The notes under the pieces are model-generated. The model did not search any database, was not told the DNA's origin, and worked only from the letters and a program-made list of their open reading frames with translations. Positions 1 through 9,400 of a stretch of 64,000 nucleotides of DNA are shown here, in pieces; the first letter of the stretch is position 1, and every line of letters starts with the position of its first letter. A program made the position numbers and the translations under genes. Location: positions 186,001 through 250,000 of the forward strand of contig NZ_JBMGJC010000002.1 of NCBI RefSeq assembly GCF_048984525.1, given 5' to 3'. The stretch is from Syntrophopropionicum propionicicum_A (GTDB taxonomy: Bacteria; Bacillota; Desulfotomaculia; Desulfotomaculales; Pelotomaculaceae).

Positions 1-2
1 TG

Positions 3-254
3 GGTTGCGCTAAGGGTAATGAGTTTGTTGGGAAATGGGTTAATGACAAAGATAAAAATGATGTAGCTACAATAACTAGTAACGGGGATTCATATTATTG
101 GGAGGATAAGGATGGTAAGTTTCCATCTACATATAAGGATGGTTTTTTAGCTATACACACAGGTATTGGCGATGTATATGCATCTATAAATAATACAGGA
201 AAGATGGAACATACCGTCATGGGTAAAAAGGCAGGTACATACTCAAAAAAATAA
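3..254 (+). CDS. Lipoprotein, C-terminal part (cut by left window edge)
   Basis: Open reading frame entering from the left edge and ending with TAA at 252-254. The visible product is about 83 residues and begins with Gly-Cys followed by AKGNEFVGKW, which looks like the end of a lipobox and the start of a mature lipoprotein, so only the signal peptide is probably missing. The rest is polar with a repeated-looking 'GKW / DKDG' pattern typical of small secreted proteins. No family recognised. It lies in an AT-rich stretch with two further secreted proteins. Confidence 0.5.
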   Translation, partial: GCAKGNEFVGKWVNDKDKNDVATITSNGDSYYWEDKDGKFPSTYKDGFLAIHTGIGDVYASINNTGKMEHTVMGKKAGTYSKK

Positions 255-501
255 CTTAATCTCTGAAGGTTTGGCCGCCATCGAGCTTAATAATAAATAT
301 TGTTTTATCCAGGATCACAGGAAAGATGACATAAACAGAAGAGAAAAGAAGGCAGAACAGCTTTGTAGTGGGCAGAGCGCATTAATGAACTTACCTATTA
401 CCTCCACTAGAATGGCGCTGTGAAATAAACTTGGCATATTGAATAAATTCTTCCTGGACGGTATACATTGGTATTTTTTAGATTTAAGGGTGTGGAAATA
501 T
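255..501 (+). other. Non-coding gap, nothing recognised
   Basis: About 245 bases between two lipoprotein genes. I see no convincing gene, terminator or promoter. An upstream ATG at 439 is in frame with the next gene but lacks a ribosome site and would put charged residues in front of the signal peptide. Confidence 0.3.
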
Positions 502-1581
502 ATGAAAAAGATTTTTAGCTTATTATTGTTTTTTTGTCTGTTTTCCCTGACTGCGTGTCAGAGTAATACTTCAACAAAAAGTGAAAGTCAAGGCGTCACC
601 GACCCAAGTATAAATAATCTTATTCAAGAATTAAAGAGTGAAGACGTAAAATTTAAAAGTAGTCAACCAGGTTCCGTTAATAGCGAAATCAATAAAAAAT
701 GTCATAAAATATTATTTTCAATAATCAACAATTACAGCTCCATCGGAATGCCTGCTAATTTAATAGTTGGTCAAGAATCTAACATGTATTTGAAAATAAG
801 TGAACCTGTTAGAACAGGTGATACCTGGTCCAGAATTGTCGAATATGGATCCAGGGAGCCTAATATGGGAAGATCAACAAAGGTATACATACAGAATTAT
901 GAAAATAGTATTGTTAAAGTAACAGAGGCTTTAGAAGCACTAACCAATGCCACCAATATTCCCAAAATAGTGATTGCTCAAATATTTGAATTTAAGGGTA
1001 ACTACTATGCTGTTATCGGTGAAGAAAGACATGGTGATGAAACAAGGAACTTGTATTTAAAGACATATAAATATTCTAACAACAATTGGGAACCGATTCA
1101 AGTTGGTAATGTCAGCAATACATCTCTACTTGAATTAAAGGGCAGTAACTTTTCAGAAGAAAGCACTTTTAATTATGAAAGAAATGATACTGGTCTTTAT
1201 TTCTATATCAGGAACAAACAAGGGTCAATTCTAGAACGAAGATACCTTGACTTCACTGGGGATAAGCCAATCATGAGAACCGAGAACTCTGTACATTCTT
1301 CTAATGGACCTTCAATTGAAGAAGATACTAATGTGGGCTATCTGGTGATAGGAATTTGTTCGCAAGACTCACAGGATGTTTTACGTGAGTTGGAATTAAG
1401 AAATCAAAGCGGGTTTAAAACTTATATGATCTACTCATCAGATTGGTCAAACCTTGCACCTGGTTGGTATGCCCTAATTTATGGAAAGTACAACAATGCA
1501 GAGGATGCAAACAATGCGGCAAATAATATTAAGTCCAGAGGAATTGATGTTTATGTTAAACATTCAGGAAGACATAAATAA
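502..1581 (+). CDS. Lipoprotein with SPOR-like C-terminal segment
   Basis: 359 residues. The ATG at 502 gives a clean lipoprotein signal: MKK, a hydrophobic core, then LTAC with the lipid-accepting Cys at residue 19. The earlier in-frame ATG at 439 would place 21 extra residues before it, so 502 is preferred. The last ~75 residues (GYLVIGICSQDS... NNAANNIKSRGIDVYV) have the beta-alpha-beta spacing and 'AxxxxxxIKSRGIDVYVK' ending of SPOR peptidoglycan-binding domains; the match is by eye. The middle is unassigned. Likely anchored on the outer face of the membrane. Neighbour downstream is also secreted. Confidence 0.6.
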   Translation: MKKIFSLLLFFCLFSLTACQSNTSTKSESQGVTDPSINNLIQELKSEDVKFKSSQPGSVNSEINKKCHKILFSIINNYSSIGMPANLIVGQESNMYLKISEPVRTGDTWSRIVEYGSREPNMGRSTKVYIQNYENSIVKVTEALEALTNATNIPKIVIAQIFEFKGNYYAVIGEERHGDETRNLYLKTYKYSNNNWEPIQVGNVSNTSLLELKGSNFSEESTFNYERNDTGLYFYIRNKQGSILERRYLDFTGDKPIMRTENSVHSSNGPSIEEDTNVGYLVIGICSQDSQDVLRELELRNQSGFKTYMIYSSDWSNLAPGWYALIYGKYNNAEDANNAANNIKSRGIDVYVKHSGRHK

Positions 1582-1634
1582 TTTAATATTAATATAAACA
1601 AGAAATATATTAAATATTGAGGAGTTTAAACAAT

Positions 1635-4600
1635 ATGCAAATTAAAAGAAAAGCTATAGCTTTAGTCAATAAATTGGCAAAAATTTTAACTTTATTGTTA
1701 TCATTATTGATGTTCTTGTGTTTTGCTAAAACTTCATTTGCCTCGAGTTTAGCGGACAATTATTTATTAAGTCAAAAAGAATATGATAGTTATAACTGGA
1801 ACGAGGTTTCGTGTATCCAATCAGATATTGTTTATAAAGGTGGAAAATGGGAAGAACAGAAATGGTTTAACTATGCAGGAGAGGCAAGAACTGATAAATT
1901 TACAAAGTCAGAAGGTGCAACTATTGAATTTATAACTCCTATTACTGATGAAATTATAATTGAACTTAGTACCCGAGGTGCATGGACAAGATCCTCATCA
2001 GTACTTATTTACATTGATGGTAATTTAATTCATGACTGGAACTTGAAAGACACAAAAAGTTACAGACATGATAGCGGTCAAAAATTAGCTATATTAAGAC
2101 AAGGCGAAATAAAAAAGCACAATGTAAAGATAGTAAACAATTCATCTGGTGAGTATTTATTCTTTTGGGGTTACTCAAATAGAATAGTTGAAAAGCCTAC
2201 CAGTAATGTTATATTAGCTGATTTAACCGTAGATAATGGATTTGAACTGTATGTAAGTACATCAGATGTGGAAAATGGTATGTTAATCAAAACAGGAGAT
2301 GAATGGAGAGAAAATTATAATGTTGTTATACCACTTACACCCAATGTAATTAATTATTTAAATGTCAAGGCTGTTGACTTGGGAGATATTGCCGGGTTTA
2401 TAGGCGATTTTACAATAAGGGATGACAATTTTACTTTTGCTAATGGAAGTAAGTACCTTGTAACTGATACCTATAATTGGCAGGTAAGCAAAGAAGGATT
2501 TGGCATAAAATATGAGTTTCCTACCACGTCGCGAGGACCTGCTGGAGGTGCACCAGAGCAAGTCGATAAAAACGCAAGGTGGATTTGGACAAACAATGGC
2601 TGGGATGTAAACACAACACGTTATTTTAGTATTCCTATAATACCAAAAGAAATAAATTCAAACCAAGATATAATTAGAGTTGGTGACAATCAATTAGTTG
2701 GCACTTGGACAGGTACGTATGTGGCCAACCAGGGTGAGACTGCGCTTACTTTGACAGTTAATAAAGGCCAAAATGGAAATATGCTTGCATTATTCGAATT
2801 TGGCCCACTACCAAATAATACAAGTGTTCCTATTGGAAGTTATACAATGATCGTAACTGATCTCGGGGAAAACAAATACAGGTTAATTGGAGACCAATGG
2901 GTAAACCATCCATCAAATTATTATTTTGCTGACCTTGAAGGGACTATTGATCAGTCAACTGGGGTATTTAGGGGAAATCTTATTGGGAAATTACCTTCAC
3001 ATGTATTTCATTTAGAGCGAAAGCCGTCAACCTTAACAAAGAAGAACCTTTTGGGTACTTGGAGTGGAACCTATGATGCTCCACAAGGCGAGACAAAGCT
3101 TGATCTTGAAATTAAAGAAAGTAACGGTCAACCACATGCATTGTTTAACTTCGGTCCCACAAGTTATAACCCGGGGGTTCCCTATGGCAGTTTCTCAATG
3201 AAAGTTCAGTTTACTTCAGGATACAATCTTGTTAAGCTTACTCAAGAAGAATGGATAAGCAGGCCGTCCGATTACATTATGATTGACCTATTAGGCCAGG
3301 TTGATTTAGAAAAAGGTACATATATCGGAACAATTGTAGGTTATGATGATTATAAATTCAGACTAACTAGGAAAGGCGGTATTATAAAGCCACAACCTAG
3401 CGGTGCTATAAAAATACTTATTAATAATGTGGAACAGAACTTTCCTCAAGCACCGGTAATGATCAATGGTAGGGTCATGGTCCCTCTACGAAGTATATTT
3501 GAGGCACTGGGAGCGGAAGTAAAATGGGATGCACAGACCCAGACCGTTAAAGCCACTAAAGGGAGCACAACCATAGAACTGAAAATCGGGGATTCAACTG
3601 CGTATAAGAACGGCCAGTCCGTAATTCTTGACCCGCCAGCTCAAATCGTAAACGGAAGTACTATGGTTCCAGTGCGTTTTGTTAGCGAGGCATTGGGGTG
3701 TAAAGTTGACTGGGAGAGCGCATCACAGACTGTAATAATTAATACAGACTATGTATCAATTGAAGACGCATTAATCGGTAGGTGGAAAGGAACCTGGAAC
3801 AGTTTTGAAGGTGAGTCTAATGCCACGCTAACAATAGAAAAAAGCAATGTGGGGCTTAATGGGCTCTTTGAGTTCGGGCCAAAAGACAACGATGTACCTT
3901 TTGGCAGTTGCTACATGTATGTAAATTATACACCTGAAGGACAATTGACTTTATCAGGTTATGAATGGCTGAACAAACCGTCTAATACATTTAATGATCC
4001 TTTCTTTAAAGGGTCAATAAATACTCACACGAAAACAATAGCCGGTAATTTAAGCGGTTGGTCCGATAAAACAATAAATCTCCAGTATCAAGGCAATGTT
4101 ACATCTCCCCCAGTAACAAGGGAGAGTATCAACAATATATCTGAAATCAGGTCAGCCGTGCTGGTTTATAGTACCGTAGCTCCGATAACTACATCCAACT
4201 ACAAAATACTTACTCCCAATACCGAATTCAACTATACCGACACAATCTATTTATCAATGCTTGTGAATTATACCGAGGAAGTATCCTCAGGGTGGAACGG
4301 CTCTAAAACATATGTAGATAAATCAGTCTTAGTTAATTTTGAGTTGGATAAAACTGATTGGTTTACCTATAGCAATGAATATCAGAAATATTTAATAAAT
4401 GGCATCAATATAAATAACTATAAACCAAATCTAATAAGGAAAGTTGACTATCAAGTAATACTATCCAATTTAATCCCAGGAGACACAGTCAGTCTACAAG
4501 GGAGATTTAGGTATAAATTTTTAAAGCCTGGCGAATATCTGGCAGTAAACTCGACTATAAAAGTTAAACCGATACCGTTTGAAGTCACCGATCCTCCCCA

Positions 4601-4904
4601 AAATAACACTGTAGAAGATTTGGAAAAGCTATTATATGACACTCTTGAATTTGATTTGCAGACCAGTAGAAAAGCGCTAAACTGGTGCTTTGGGACCACT
4701 AAACAGTTAATTGAATTAATGCCATCGCTCTATGGAATTACTTCATCCCAAGACCTAATAAAACTGGTTTGGAATATAACAAAGGATCAGATTAACTTGC
4801 AGCAGGATATAGAAAATGGAAAATTCTCAATTGATGATAATTGGGCGGATGTAGGCAAAAAAACCTTTCAGATTATAAAAACTCTAAAGAGTTTGGGTAA
4901 GTAG
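1635..4904 (+). CDS. Large secreted protein with three GTWxGTY repeats and a copper-amine-oxidase N-domain
   Basis: 1089 residues from ATG 1635, which has GAGGAG about 10 bases upstream (an in-frame TTG at 1617 lies before the ribosome site). Signal peptide with a hydrophobic stretch around residues 15-35. A ~110-residue module occurs three times, beginning at about residues 352 (LVGTWTGTY), 471 (LLGTWSGTY) and 712 (LIGRWKGTW), each with a later FEFGP/FNFGP and 'PxGS(Y/F)xM' motif. Between copies 2 and 3 (about 590-703) sits a copper amine oxidase N-terminal-type domain (VMVPLRSIFEALGAEVKWD... VPVRFVSEALGCKVDW), a cell-surface module common in Peptococcaceae and not an oxidase. Substrate unknown; probably cell-envelope. 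Confidence 0.7.
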   Translation: MQIKRKAIALVNKLAKILTLLLSLLMFLCFAKTSFASSLADNYLLSQKEYDSYNWNEVSCIQSDIVYKGGKWEEQKWFNYAGEARTDKFTKSEGATIEFITPITDEIIIELSTRGAWTRSSSVLIYIDGNLIHDWNLKDTKSYRHDSGQKLAILRQGEIKKHNVKIVNNSSGEYLFFWGYSNRIVEKPTSNVILADLTVDNGFELYVSTSDVENGMLIKTGDEWRENYNVVIPLTPNVINYLNVKAVDLGDIAGFIGDFTIRDDNFTFANGSKYLVTDTYNWQVSKEGFGIKYEFPTTSRGPAGGAPEQVDKNARWIWTNNGWDVNTTRYFSIPIIPKEINSNQDIIRVGDNQLVGTWTGTYVANQGETALTLTVNKGQNGNMLALFEFGPLPNNTSVPIGSYTMIVTDLGENKYRLIGDQWVNHPSNYYFADLEGTIDQSTGVFRGNLIGKLPSHVFHLERKPSTLTKKNLLGTWSGTYDAPQGETKLDLEIKESNGQPHALFNFGPTSYNPGVPYGSFSMKVQFTSGYNLVKLTQEEWISRPSDYIMIDLLGQVDLEKGTYIGTIVGYDDYKFRLTRKGGIIKPQPSGAIKILINNVEQNFPQAPVMINGRVMVPLRSIFEALGAEVKWDAQTQTVKATKGSTTIELKIGDSTAYKNGQSVILDPPAQIVNGSTMVPVRFVSEALGCKVDWESASQTVIINTDYVSIEDALIGRWKGTWNSFEGESNATLTIEKSNVGLNGLFEFGPKDNDVPFGSCYMYVNYTPEGQLTLSGYEWLNKPSNTFNDPFFKGSINTHTKTIAGNLSGWSDKTINLQYQGNVTSPPVTRESINNISEIRSAVLVYSTVAPITTSNYKILTPNTEFNYTDTIYLSMLVNYTEEVSSGWNGSKTYVDKSVLVNFELDKTDWFTYSNEYQKYLINGININNYKPNLIRKVDYQVILSNLIPGDTVSLQGRFRYKFLKPGEYLAVNSTIKVKPIPFEVTDPPQNNTVEDLEKLLYDTLEFDLQTSRKALNWCFGTTKQLIELMPSLYGITSSQDLIKLVWNITKDQINLQQDIENGKFSIDDNWADVGKKTFQIIKTLKSLGK

Positions 4905-4936
4905 ACAATGCCAATAGACAAGAGCATAATATTACA

Positions 4937-4963
4937 AATAACCCCGAAGCAATTGGGGTTATT
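4937..4963 (+). terminator. Probable intrinsic terminator
   Basis: Perfect 9-bp stem AATAACCCC / GGGGTTATT with a 9-base loop, about 30 bases after the stop of the large secreted protein. The following tract (TGAATTTT) is only moderately T-rich, so it may be weak. Confidence 0.6.
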
Positions 4964-4999
4964 TGAATTTTATAAGGACTAATTTTTGAGGGGGATTTT

Positions 5000-5707
5000 A
5001 TGAAAATGAAAATTAAACTACTGGTTTTATGCGTCGCTATACTCGTTCTATCTGGGTGCGGTAAAACCGCCGAACACGAGAAAACGGCCGGAGAATTTAT
5101 TCGTCTTATAGCGGAGCAGAACTATGAAGGTACTAAAGCCCTGTCGTCTGGGAAGGTTTTATACAACCTGAGTAACGCTGATAAGAAGGGGCTTTCTCCA
5201 GCGGCAGTTCTATATATGAAAGTGCAAACAATGGCACAGTCACCAAACTGGAGCGAAGTAGTAGCCACTACAAAGACAGATATTAACGGGGATGTAGATA
5301 TATCCTGGCACCGCATGAGTTTAAGTAAAACTGATGGTGATTGGAAGGTATATAAGATAGAGGCTGTTGGACCCCAGCTAATCGGAAGTGGTTCCATATC
5401 GCAGGATGATGTTAAATCAGCCGAGGCTGTATTCAATGACTATATTAAATCCCTTGCGGGCAACAAACAAAATTCAGTGCAATACCTGGCTGGGCCTGCC
5501 CGCAGAAGTCAAGAGGGAAGTGTGGTCATGCTCGGCAGCACACCGCTTTTTGAGAGCGTGGAAAGTGCCTCATTGACCCCTTTATGGCAGAACAAAGAAC
5601 TGCTTGTTTGCCGTGCGGATTATATGGTAGACGGGCGGGATGTAAAGGTGGTGGTGACCTTTGCAAGGCTTAATACATGGAAGATCGTTGAGGTATCAAG
5701 TTCTTAA
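5000..5707 (+). CDS. Lipoprotein of unknown function
   Basis: 235 residues. A GGGGGAT ribosome site precedes ATG 5000. N-terminus MKMKIKLLVLCVAILVLSGCGK is a textbook lipoprotein signal with LSGC and the lipidated Cys at residue 20. Two similar alpha+beta halves are visible: about 25-130, ending 'SKTDGDWKVYKIE', and about 135-235, ending 'ARLNTWKIVEV', reminiscent of NTF2-like lipoproteins with a duplicated fold. That assignment is only suggestive. The gene's end overlaps the proposed start of the next gene. Confidence 0.6.
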   Translation: MKMKIKLLVLCVAILVLSGCGKTAEHEKTAGEFIRLIAEQNYEGTKALSSGKVLYNLSNADKKGLSPAAVLYMKVQTMAQSPNWSEVVATTKTDINGDVDISWHRMSLSKTDGDWKVYKIEAVGPQLIGSGSISQDDVKSAEAVFNDYIKSLAGNKQNSVQYLAGPARRSQEGSVVMLGSTPLFESVESASLTPLWQNKELLVCRADYMVDGRDVKVVVTFARLNTWKIVEVSSS

Positions 5708-7916
5708 ACTTCTAGTCTTAATTGCAATACTGGTATTTGTGAGGGCAACACCAGCATCGGCTGAAACATGGGATTACGCAATCACAACTACAGATACCCC
5801 GACAACGGTGGATGCGGCAGTTACAACAGCGGATGTTGACACTTTCAATAATGAAATTACCCTACCCCCGCTATCAGCACCAGACATAATTTCTTTCTGG
5901 GGTTCGGGGGAAATGGATTATGTTGTCCTGACAGACAACGGTATTAAGCATTATTCTTTTGACGGTTCAAACATGGTTGAGAATACAATCCTATCCGTTA
6001 CGGGGCTAACAAGTCCCATGGGTTTAGCATCGCCTGACCCGTATCCCGATGTGGTAATGGCTAATAGCGAGGGTATAACCCACTACAGTTTTAGCGGTTC
6101 TGGTATGGTCGAGAACCCAATCCTGTCGATATCAGGACTTACAGGCACTACTGCAGTCGGCGCTGCCGGCTCAGACCAGGTTGCCGTACTGACGGGAGGG
6201 AAGGTTCAGCACTACAGTCTTTCAGGTGGTTCGATGTTAGAGAACGCAATACTTGAACCAACTGAAACACTGACAAACCCGATAGATGTGGCCTTGGGCG
6301 CAAGTGGATATGATACAGCTATTTTGGAGCCTGAAAAGATTAGATGGTTTAACTACAACGGTTCAGGTATGGCTGTCAATCCCGCACTTGAGATAACAGG
6401 GCTAACTGATCCGAAGGCGTTTGCTGTGGCAGACCCCAACAGCGGATATGATGTAGCTGTAGTAGACGGGACACAGGTTAAGCATTACAGCTTTACCGGC
6501 TCTGGTATGGCTTATAATTCAACCTTGTCTGTGACTGCAGGATTAACTGCGCCGAAAGCTGTTGCGGTAAGGCCTGGTAGCTTCGACAGAATTATCGTAG
6601 ATGGAACTGAAGTTAAATACTACCAATGGAACGGTTCGTCGCTGATATACAACAGCGACTTATCTGTAACGGTATCAAATATCGTGAGCGGTGATGGCTA
6701 CACTTCCTCTGCGGTTGTGCAGTCCTTGGCGTTCACGCCGGCTACAGAAACCGACTATGTGCGTGTGAGGGCGGCTCATATACTGCCAAATAACACATCT
6801 GTCACATGGTCCGTAACTGCGGATGGAACCAACTGGGTAACAAGATGGAGGGTGAGAGGCACAGGAATAGGCTCAGTCTGCGAGGTAACTTCAGATAATG
6901 GAGGAACATGGACACAGATAGGAGATGCCACTGTAACCCAACCTGAAGTATCTACAGCAAGCCTGTGGGCTAATGTTGCACCTGGTACTACAATAAAATG
7001 GAAGGCTGTTCTGGAGACAACCGACGCTACTGTAACACCTGTGATAGCCACTGACCCAAGAGGAGGAGTGGCAGTAAGGGTTGACAGTAATGCTGCACCC
7101 CTGCCCCCGGTACTACCTGTTTACGGGAGTTGCTTTGCGGTAACCACTCCTGTACTGGAATGGACGTTTTCCGATCCCGATATGGGAGACATCCAGAGTA
7201 AATATCTCGTGGAAGTCGTAAGAGCGTCAGACCTTGCGGCGGTTCAGGACTCTGGAGAGGTGGTAAGTGCTCTAAACAGCTATACCGTCACCACAAGCAC
7301 GGCGCCTGATGTCCCTGGCTCCCTTTGGAGTTCTGGGGCATATGAGTTTAAATACCGTGTCATGGTGTGGGATCAGGCTGGAGCACCATCGCCCTGGTCA
7401 GATTACGGGGACTTCTGCGTAGTGGCTTTTGAGCGCCCGAGGATAGCAGGGATAGTGAGTCCCCCGGATGGGCAGATAGCCCCAACACCGACTGATGAAA
7501 TAACTCACATCGTTATAACTGCTGGCATGACACAAACAGAGTTGCCCAGAGTCAAGGCCGGGGCGAAAGTAACTCTGTTGGTTGACAGCATCGGACCCAT
7601 AACGGCATATTTGCCTAGTTTTTCAACTCCGTTTGAGGAGTGCGGCACAAACACACCAGACACACTGCCGGGCGGGGTTACAAGCAACCCAATGTATTCA
7701 ACCGGCAATCCGGTTAACCGCTGGAGCGTGGAATTTTGGACCAGCGCCAGCCTTGAGACATGCCCTGAAGGTACAGTAGTAGGTATGAACTTAACAGGCA
7801 CAAGTGCTGAAGGGACTACAGAGCTGATTGCACCGCCTTATTCAGAGGGCGTAGTTGTAACAAAAGGAAGTATCTACGGGGAATGGGAAATCGTCCTTCA
7901 GGGACGCAATAATTAA
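5688..7916 (+). CDS. Secreted repeat protein, propeller-like repeats plus Ig/FnIII-like modules
   Basis: About 742 residues from TTG 5688 (GGAAG just upstream); an alternative TTG at 5661 is possible, and both overlap the previous gene. Signal peptide ends near ATPASA|ETWD. Residues ~84-335 hold six tandem ~45-residue repeats built on 'VKHYSFxGSGMxxNxxLxVTGLTxP', each with a following 'xDVAVxDG' strand, suggesting a six-bladed beta-propeller. Residues ~430-600 look like Ig/FnIII-type beta-sandwich domains (PVLEWTFSDPDMGD). Only 15 bases separate its stop from parM, so it may be co-transcribed with the partition locus. Role probably cell-surface; ligand unknown. Confidence 0.6.
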   Translation: MRYQVLKLLVLIAILVFVRATPASAETWDYAITTTDTPTTVDAAVTTADVDTFNNEITLPPLSAPDIISFWGSGEMDYVVLTDNGIKHYSFDGSNMVENTILSVTGLTSPMGLASPDPYPDVVMANSEGITHYSFSGSGMVENPILSISGLTGTTAVGAAGSDQVAVLTGGKVQHYSLSGGSMLENAILEPTETLTNPIDVALGASGYDTAILEPEKIRWFNYNGSGMAVNPALEITGLTDPKAFAVADPNSGYDVAVVDGTQVKHYSFTGSGMAYNSTLSVTAGLTAPKAVAVRPGSFDRIIVDGTEVKYYQWNGSSLIYNSDLSVTVSNIVSGDGYTSSAVVQSLAFTPATETDYVRVRAAHILPNNTSVTWSVTADGTNWVTRWRVRGTGIGSVCEVTSDNGGTWTQIGDATVTQPEVSTASLWANVAPGTTIKWKAVLETTDATVTPVIATDPRGGVAVRVDSNAAPLPPVLPVYGSCFAVTTPVLEWTFSDPDMGDIQSKYLVEVVRASDLAAVQDSGEVVSALNSYTVTTSTAPDVPGSLWSSGAYEFKYRVMVWDQAGAPSPWSDYGDFCVVAFERPRIAGIVSPPDGQIAPTPTDEITHIVITAGMTQTELPRVKAGAKVTLLVDSIGPITAYLPSFSTPFEECGTNTPDTLPGGVTSNPMYSTGNPVNRWSVEFWTSASLETCPEGTVVGMNLTGTSAEGTTELIAPPYSEGVVVTKGSIYGEWEIVLQGRNN

Positions 7917-7931
7917 ACAGGAGGTTAGATA

Positions 7932-8918
7932 ATGATAGCAATTGACTTGGGTTTTGGTTATACCAAAGCGTACTCAAGAAACCGTAAAATCATACTGCCG
8001 TCGGTGATAGCACCAGGGCAGAAAGACGATATTGATATGTTTAAAAACGTTGGACATCTTCTGGAGATAAAGAGGCCCGGGGATTTAAACTACATGAGCA
8101 TGTTGGTTGGCGAGAGGGCTATCAAAGAGGGCAGGGCAGTCCAGTTCAGTCTGGACTCCAAGAAGTTTTCCAAGGAAGCAAGTATTATGCTTGCCCTCAC
8201 AGCAGCCTACCTTGCAGGAGTCGAAAACCAGGTTCGCCTTGGAATCGGTCTTCCTATATCAACCTTTAAAAACAAGGAATACAGGGAAGAAGTCGCAAGG
8301 GCTTTCAACCGGATTAACTGCTATATCCGGGTTGACAACGGACCTGAAAGATATATCTCCTTCATCAACACAACCTGCTTCCCGCAGGGAATAGGAGCCA
8401 TGTACTCCATTCAGTCTCTTCCGCAAGAAGGGCTAGTGGGATTGCTGGATATCGGATTCTTCACAACCGATTTGGTGCTGTTTGAGAAGGACGGCGATAA
8501 TATTATTCCGCTGAAGAAATACTTCAGGTCAGTTAACCTCGGTGTTTCAAGAGCTATCCAGTTGTTCATCGATAGCTTTACCGATATGACAGGAGAGCCT
8601 TTGTCTCTTACCGAAGGCATTGAGGTGTGGAATAAGGGCAAGATAACATACCGTGGCGAGGTAATGGATATAAGAACAATGATTGAACAGGCAAGGAATT
8701 ACGCCGGCAAAGCCATAAGCAACGCTGTCAACGAGGCTTGGGTTGAGAAGATACACCGTCTTGACCATGTCTATCTGAGCGGCGGCGGGGCGCTGGAGCT
8801 GGGGACTGTAATAAGAGAAACACTACCAAAAGCTGTCCTTGTGGACGATCCCCAGTTCGCTAACGCGATGGGATTCTATAAAATGTTGGGGCTGGCAGCC
8901 AGCGACAAAACCGCTTAG
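7932..8918 (+). CDS. parM: Actin-like plasmid partition ATPase (ParM/Alp family)
   Basis: 328 residues, ATG 7932 with AGGAGG upstream. Actin-fold motifs: phosphate-1 loop IAIDLGFGYTKA at the N-terminus, phosphate-2 loop GLLDIGFFTTDLVLF near residue 170, and adenosine motif VYLSGGGALELG near residue 280. Length fits ParM/StbA/Alp7A. The protein polymerises on ATP to push plasmid copies apart. It is followed by a non-coding stretch with repeated TGTAACACA sites and a small ribbon-helix-helix gene, which together make a type II (actin) partition cassette. Confidence 0.85.
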   Translation: MIAIDLGFGYTKAYSRNRKIILPSVIAPGQKDDIDMFKNVGHLLEIKRPGDLNYMSMLVGERAIKEGRAVQFSLDSKKFSKEASIMLALTAAYLAGVENQVRLGIGLPISTFKNKEYREEVARAFNRINCYIRVDNGPERYISFINTTCFPQGIGAMYSIQSLPQEGLVGLLDIGFFTTDLVLFEKDGDNIIPLKKYFRSVNLGVSRAIQLFIDSFTDMTGEPLSLTEGIEVWNKGKITYRGEVMDIRTMIEQARNYAGKAISNAVNEAWVEKIHRLDHVYLSGGGALELGTVIRETLPKAVLVDDPQFANAMGFYKMLGLAASDKTA

Positions 8919-9074
8919 TTGTAACACAGCCTCATGTTAATAAAGACAAGGGCTAAGGGGTAATTTCGGGGAAATTTGTAACACAACTAATGGCGAAACC
9001 TGAAAATGTGTTACAAATCTACCCTAAAACCTCATTAAACCCTTGGGGCTGTAAGAAGGAAGGTGTAACACAAA
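8919..9074 (+). repeat. parC: parC-like centromere: four TGTAACACA sites
   Basis: Between parM and the small DNA-binding gene the motif TGTAACACA occurs in direct orientation at 8919-8928, 8976-8986 and 9064-9073, and inverted (TGTGTTACA) at about 9006-9017. Repeats next to the adaptor gene are what the ParR-binding centromere of actin-type partition loci looks like, and the last site overlaps the promoter/ribosome-site region of the next gene, suggesting autoregulation. Confidence 0.7.
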
Positions 9075-9386
9075 TTGACAAAACATATAACACTAAGACT
9101 TCCGGCGGATGACCCTATATTCCAATACCCAAAGGGTGATCGCGGGAAAAAGTTAAGGGAATGGATTGAATTAGGCAGGAACATGGAAGGGACTATTCGT
9201 GAACTGAATAATAAGCTGGAGTCCATTACGGGCCTGGCTCCTCAAAATCCTTCCACCGCTGTCAAGCAAGACATTCCTGTTATCGTCAAAGAGGACATTC
9301 CTTCTATTAAAAAGCAGGAAGGAGAAGCCCCTGGCGATACTGATAGGGCTCTCCAAAAAGCCCTATCAAATCTTATGGACTTATAA
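9075..9386 (+). CDS. parR: ParR-like ribbon-helix-helix partition adaptor
   Basis: 103 residues from TTG 9075 with AAGGAAGG upstream. The N-terminal 'ITLRLPADDPIFQYPKGDRGKKLREWIELG' region (residues ~5-34) has the strand plus two-helix pattern of ribbon-helix-helix DNA binders such as ParR/StbB; the C-terminal half is polar and variable, as in ParR tails that contact the filament. Position directly after the TGTAACACA repeats and parM supports the role. Family assigned from context and pattern. Confidence 0.65.
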   Translation: MTKHITLRLPADDPIFQYPKGDRGKKLREWIELGRNMEGTIRELNNKLESITGLAPQNPSTAVKQDIPVIVKEDIPSIKKQEGEAPGDTDRALQKALSNLMDL

Positions 9387-9400
9387 AGGAGGACAAGGCT

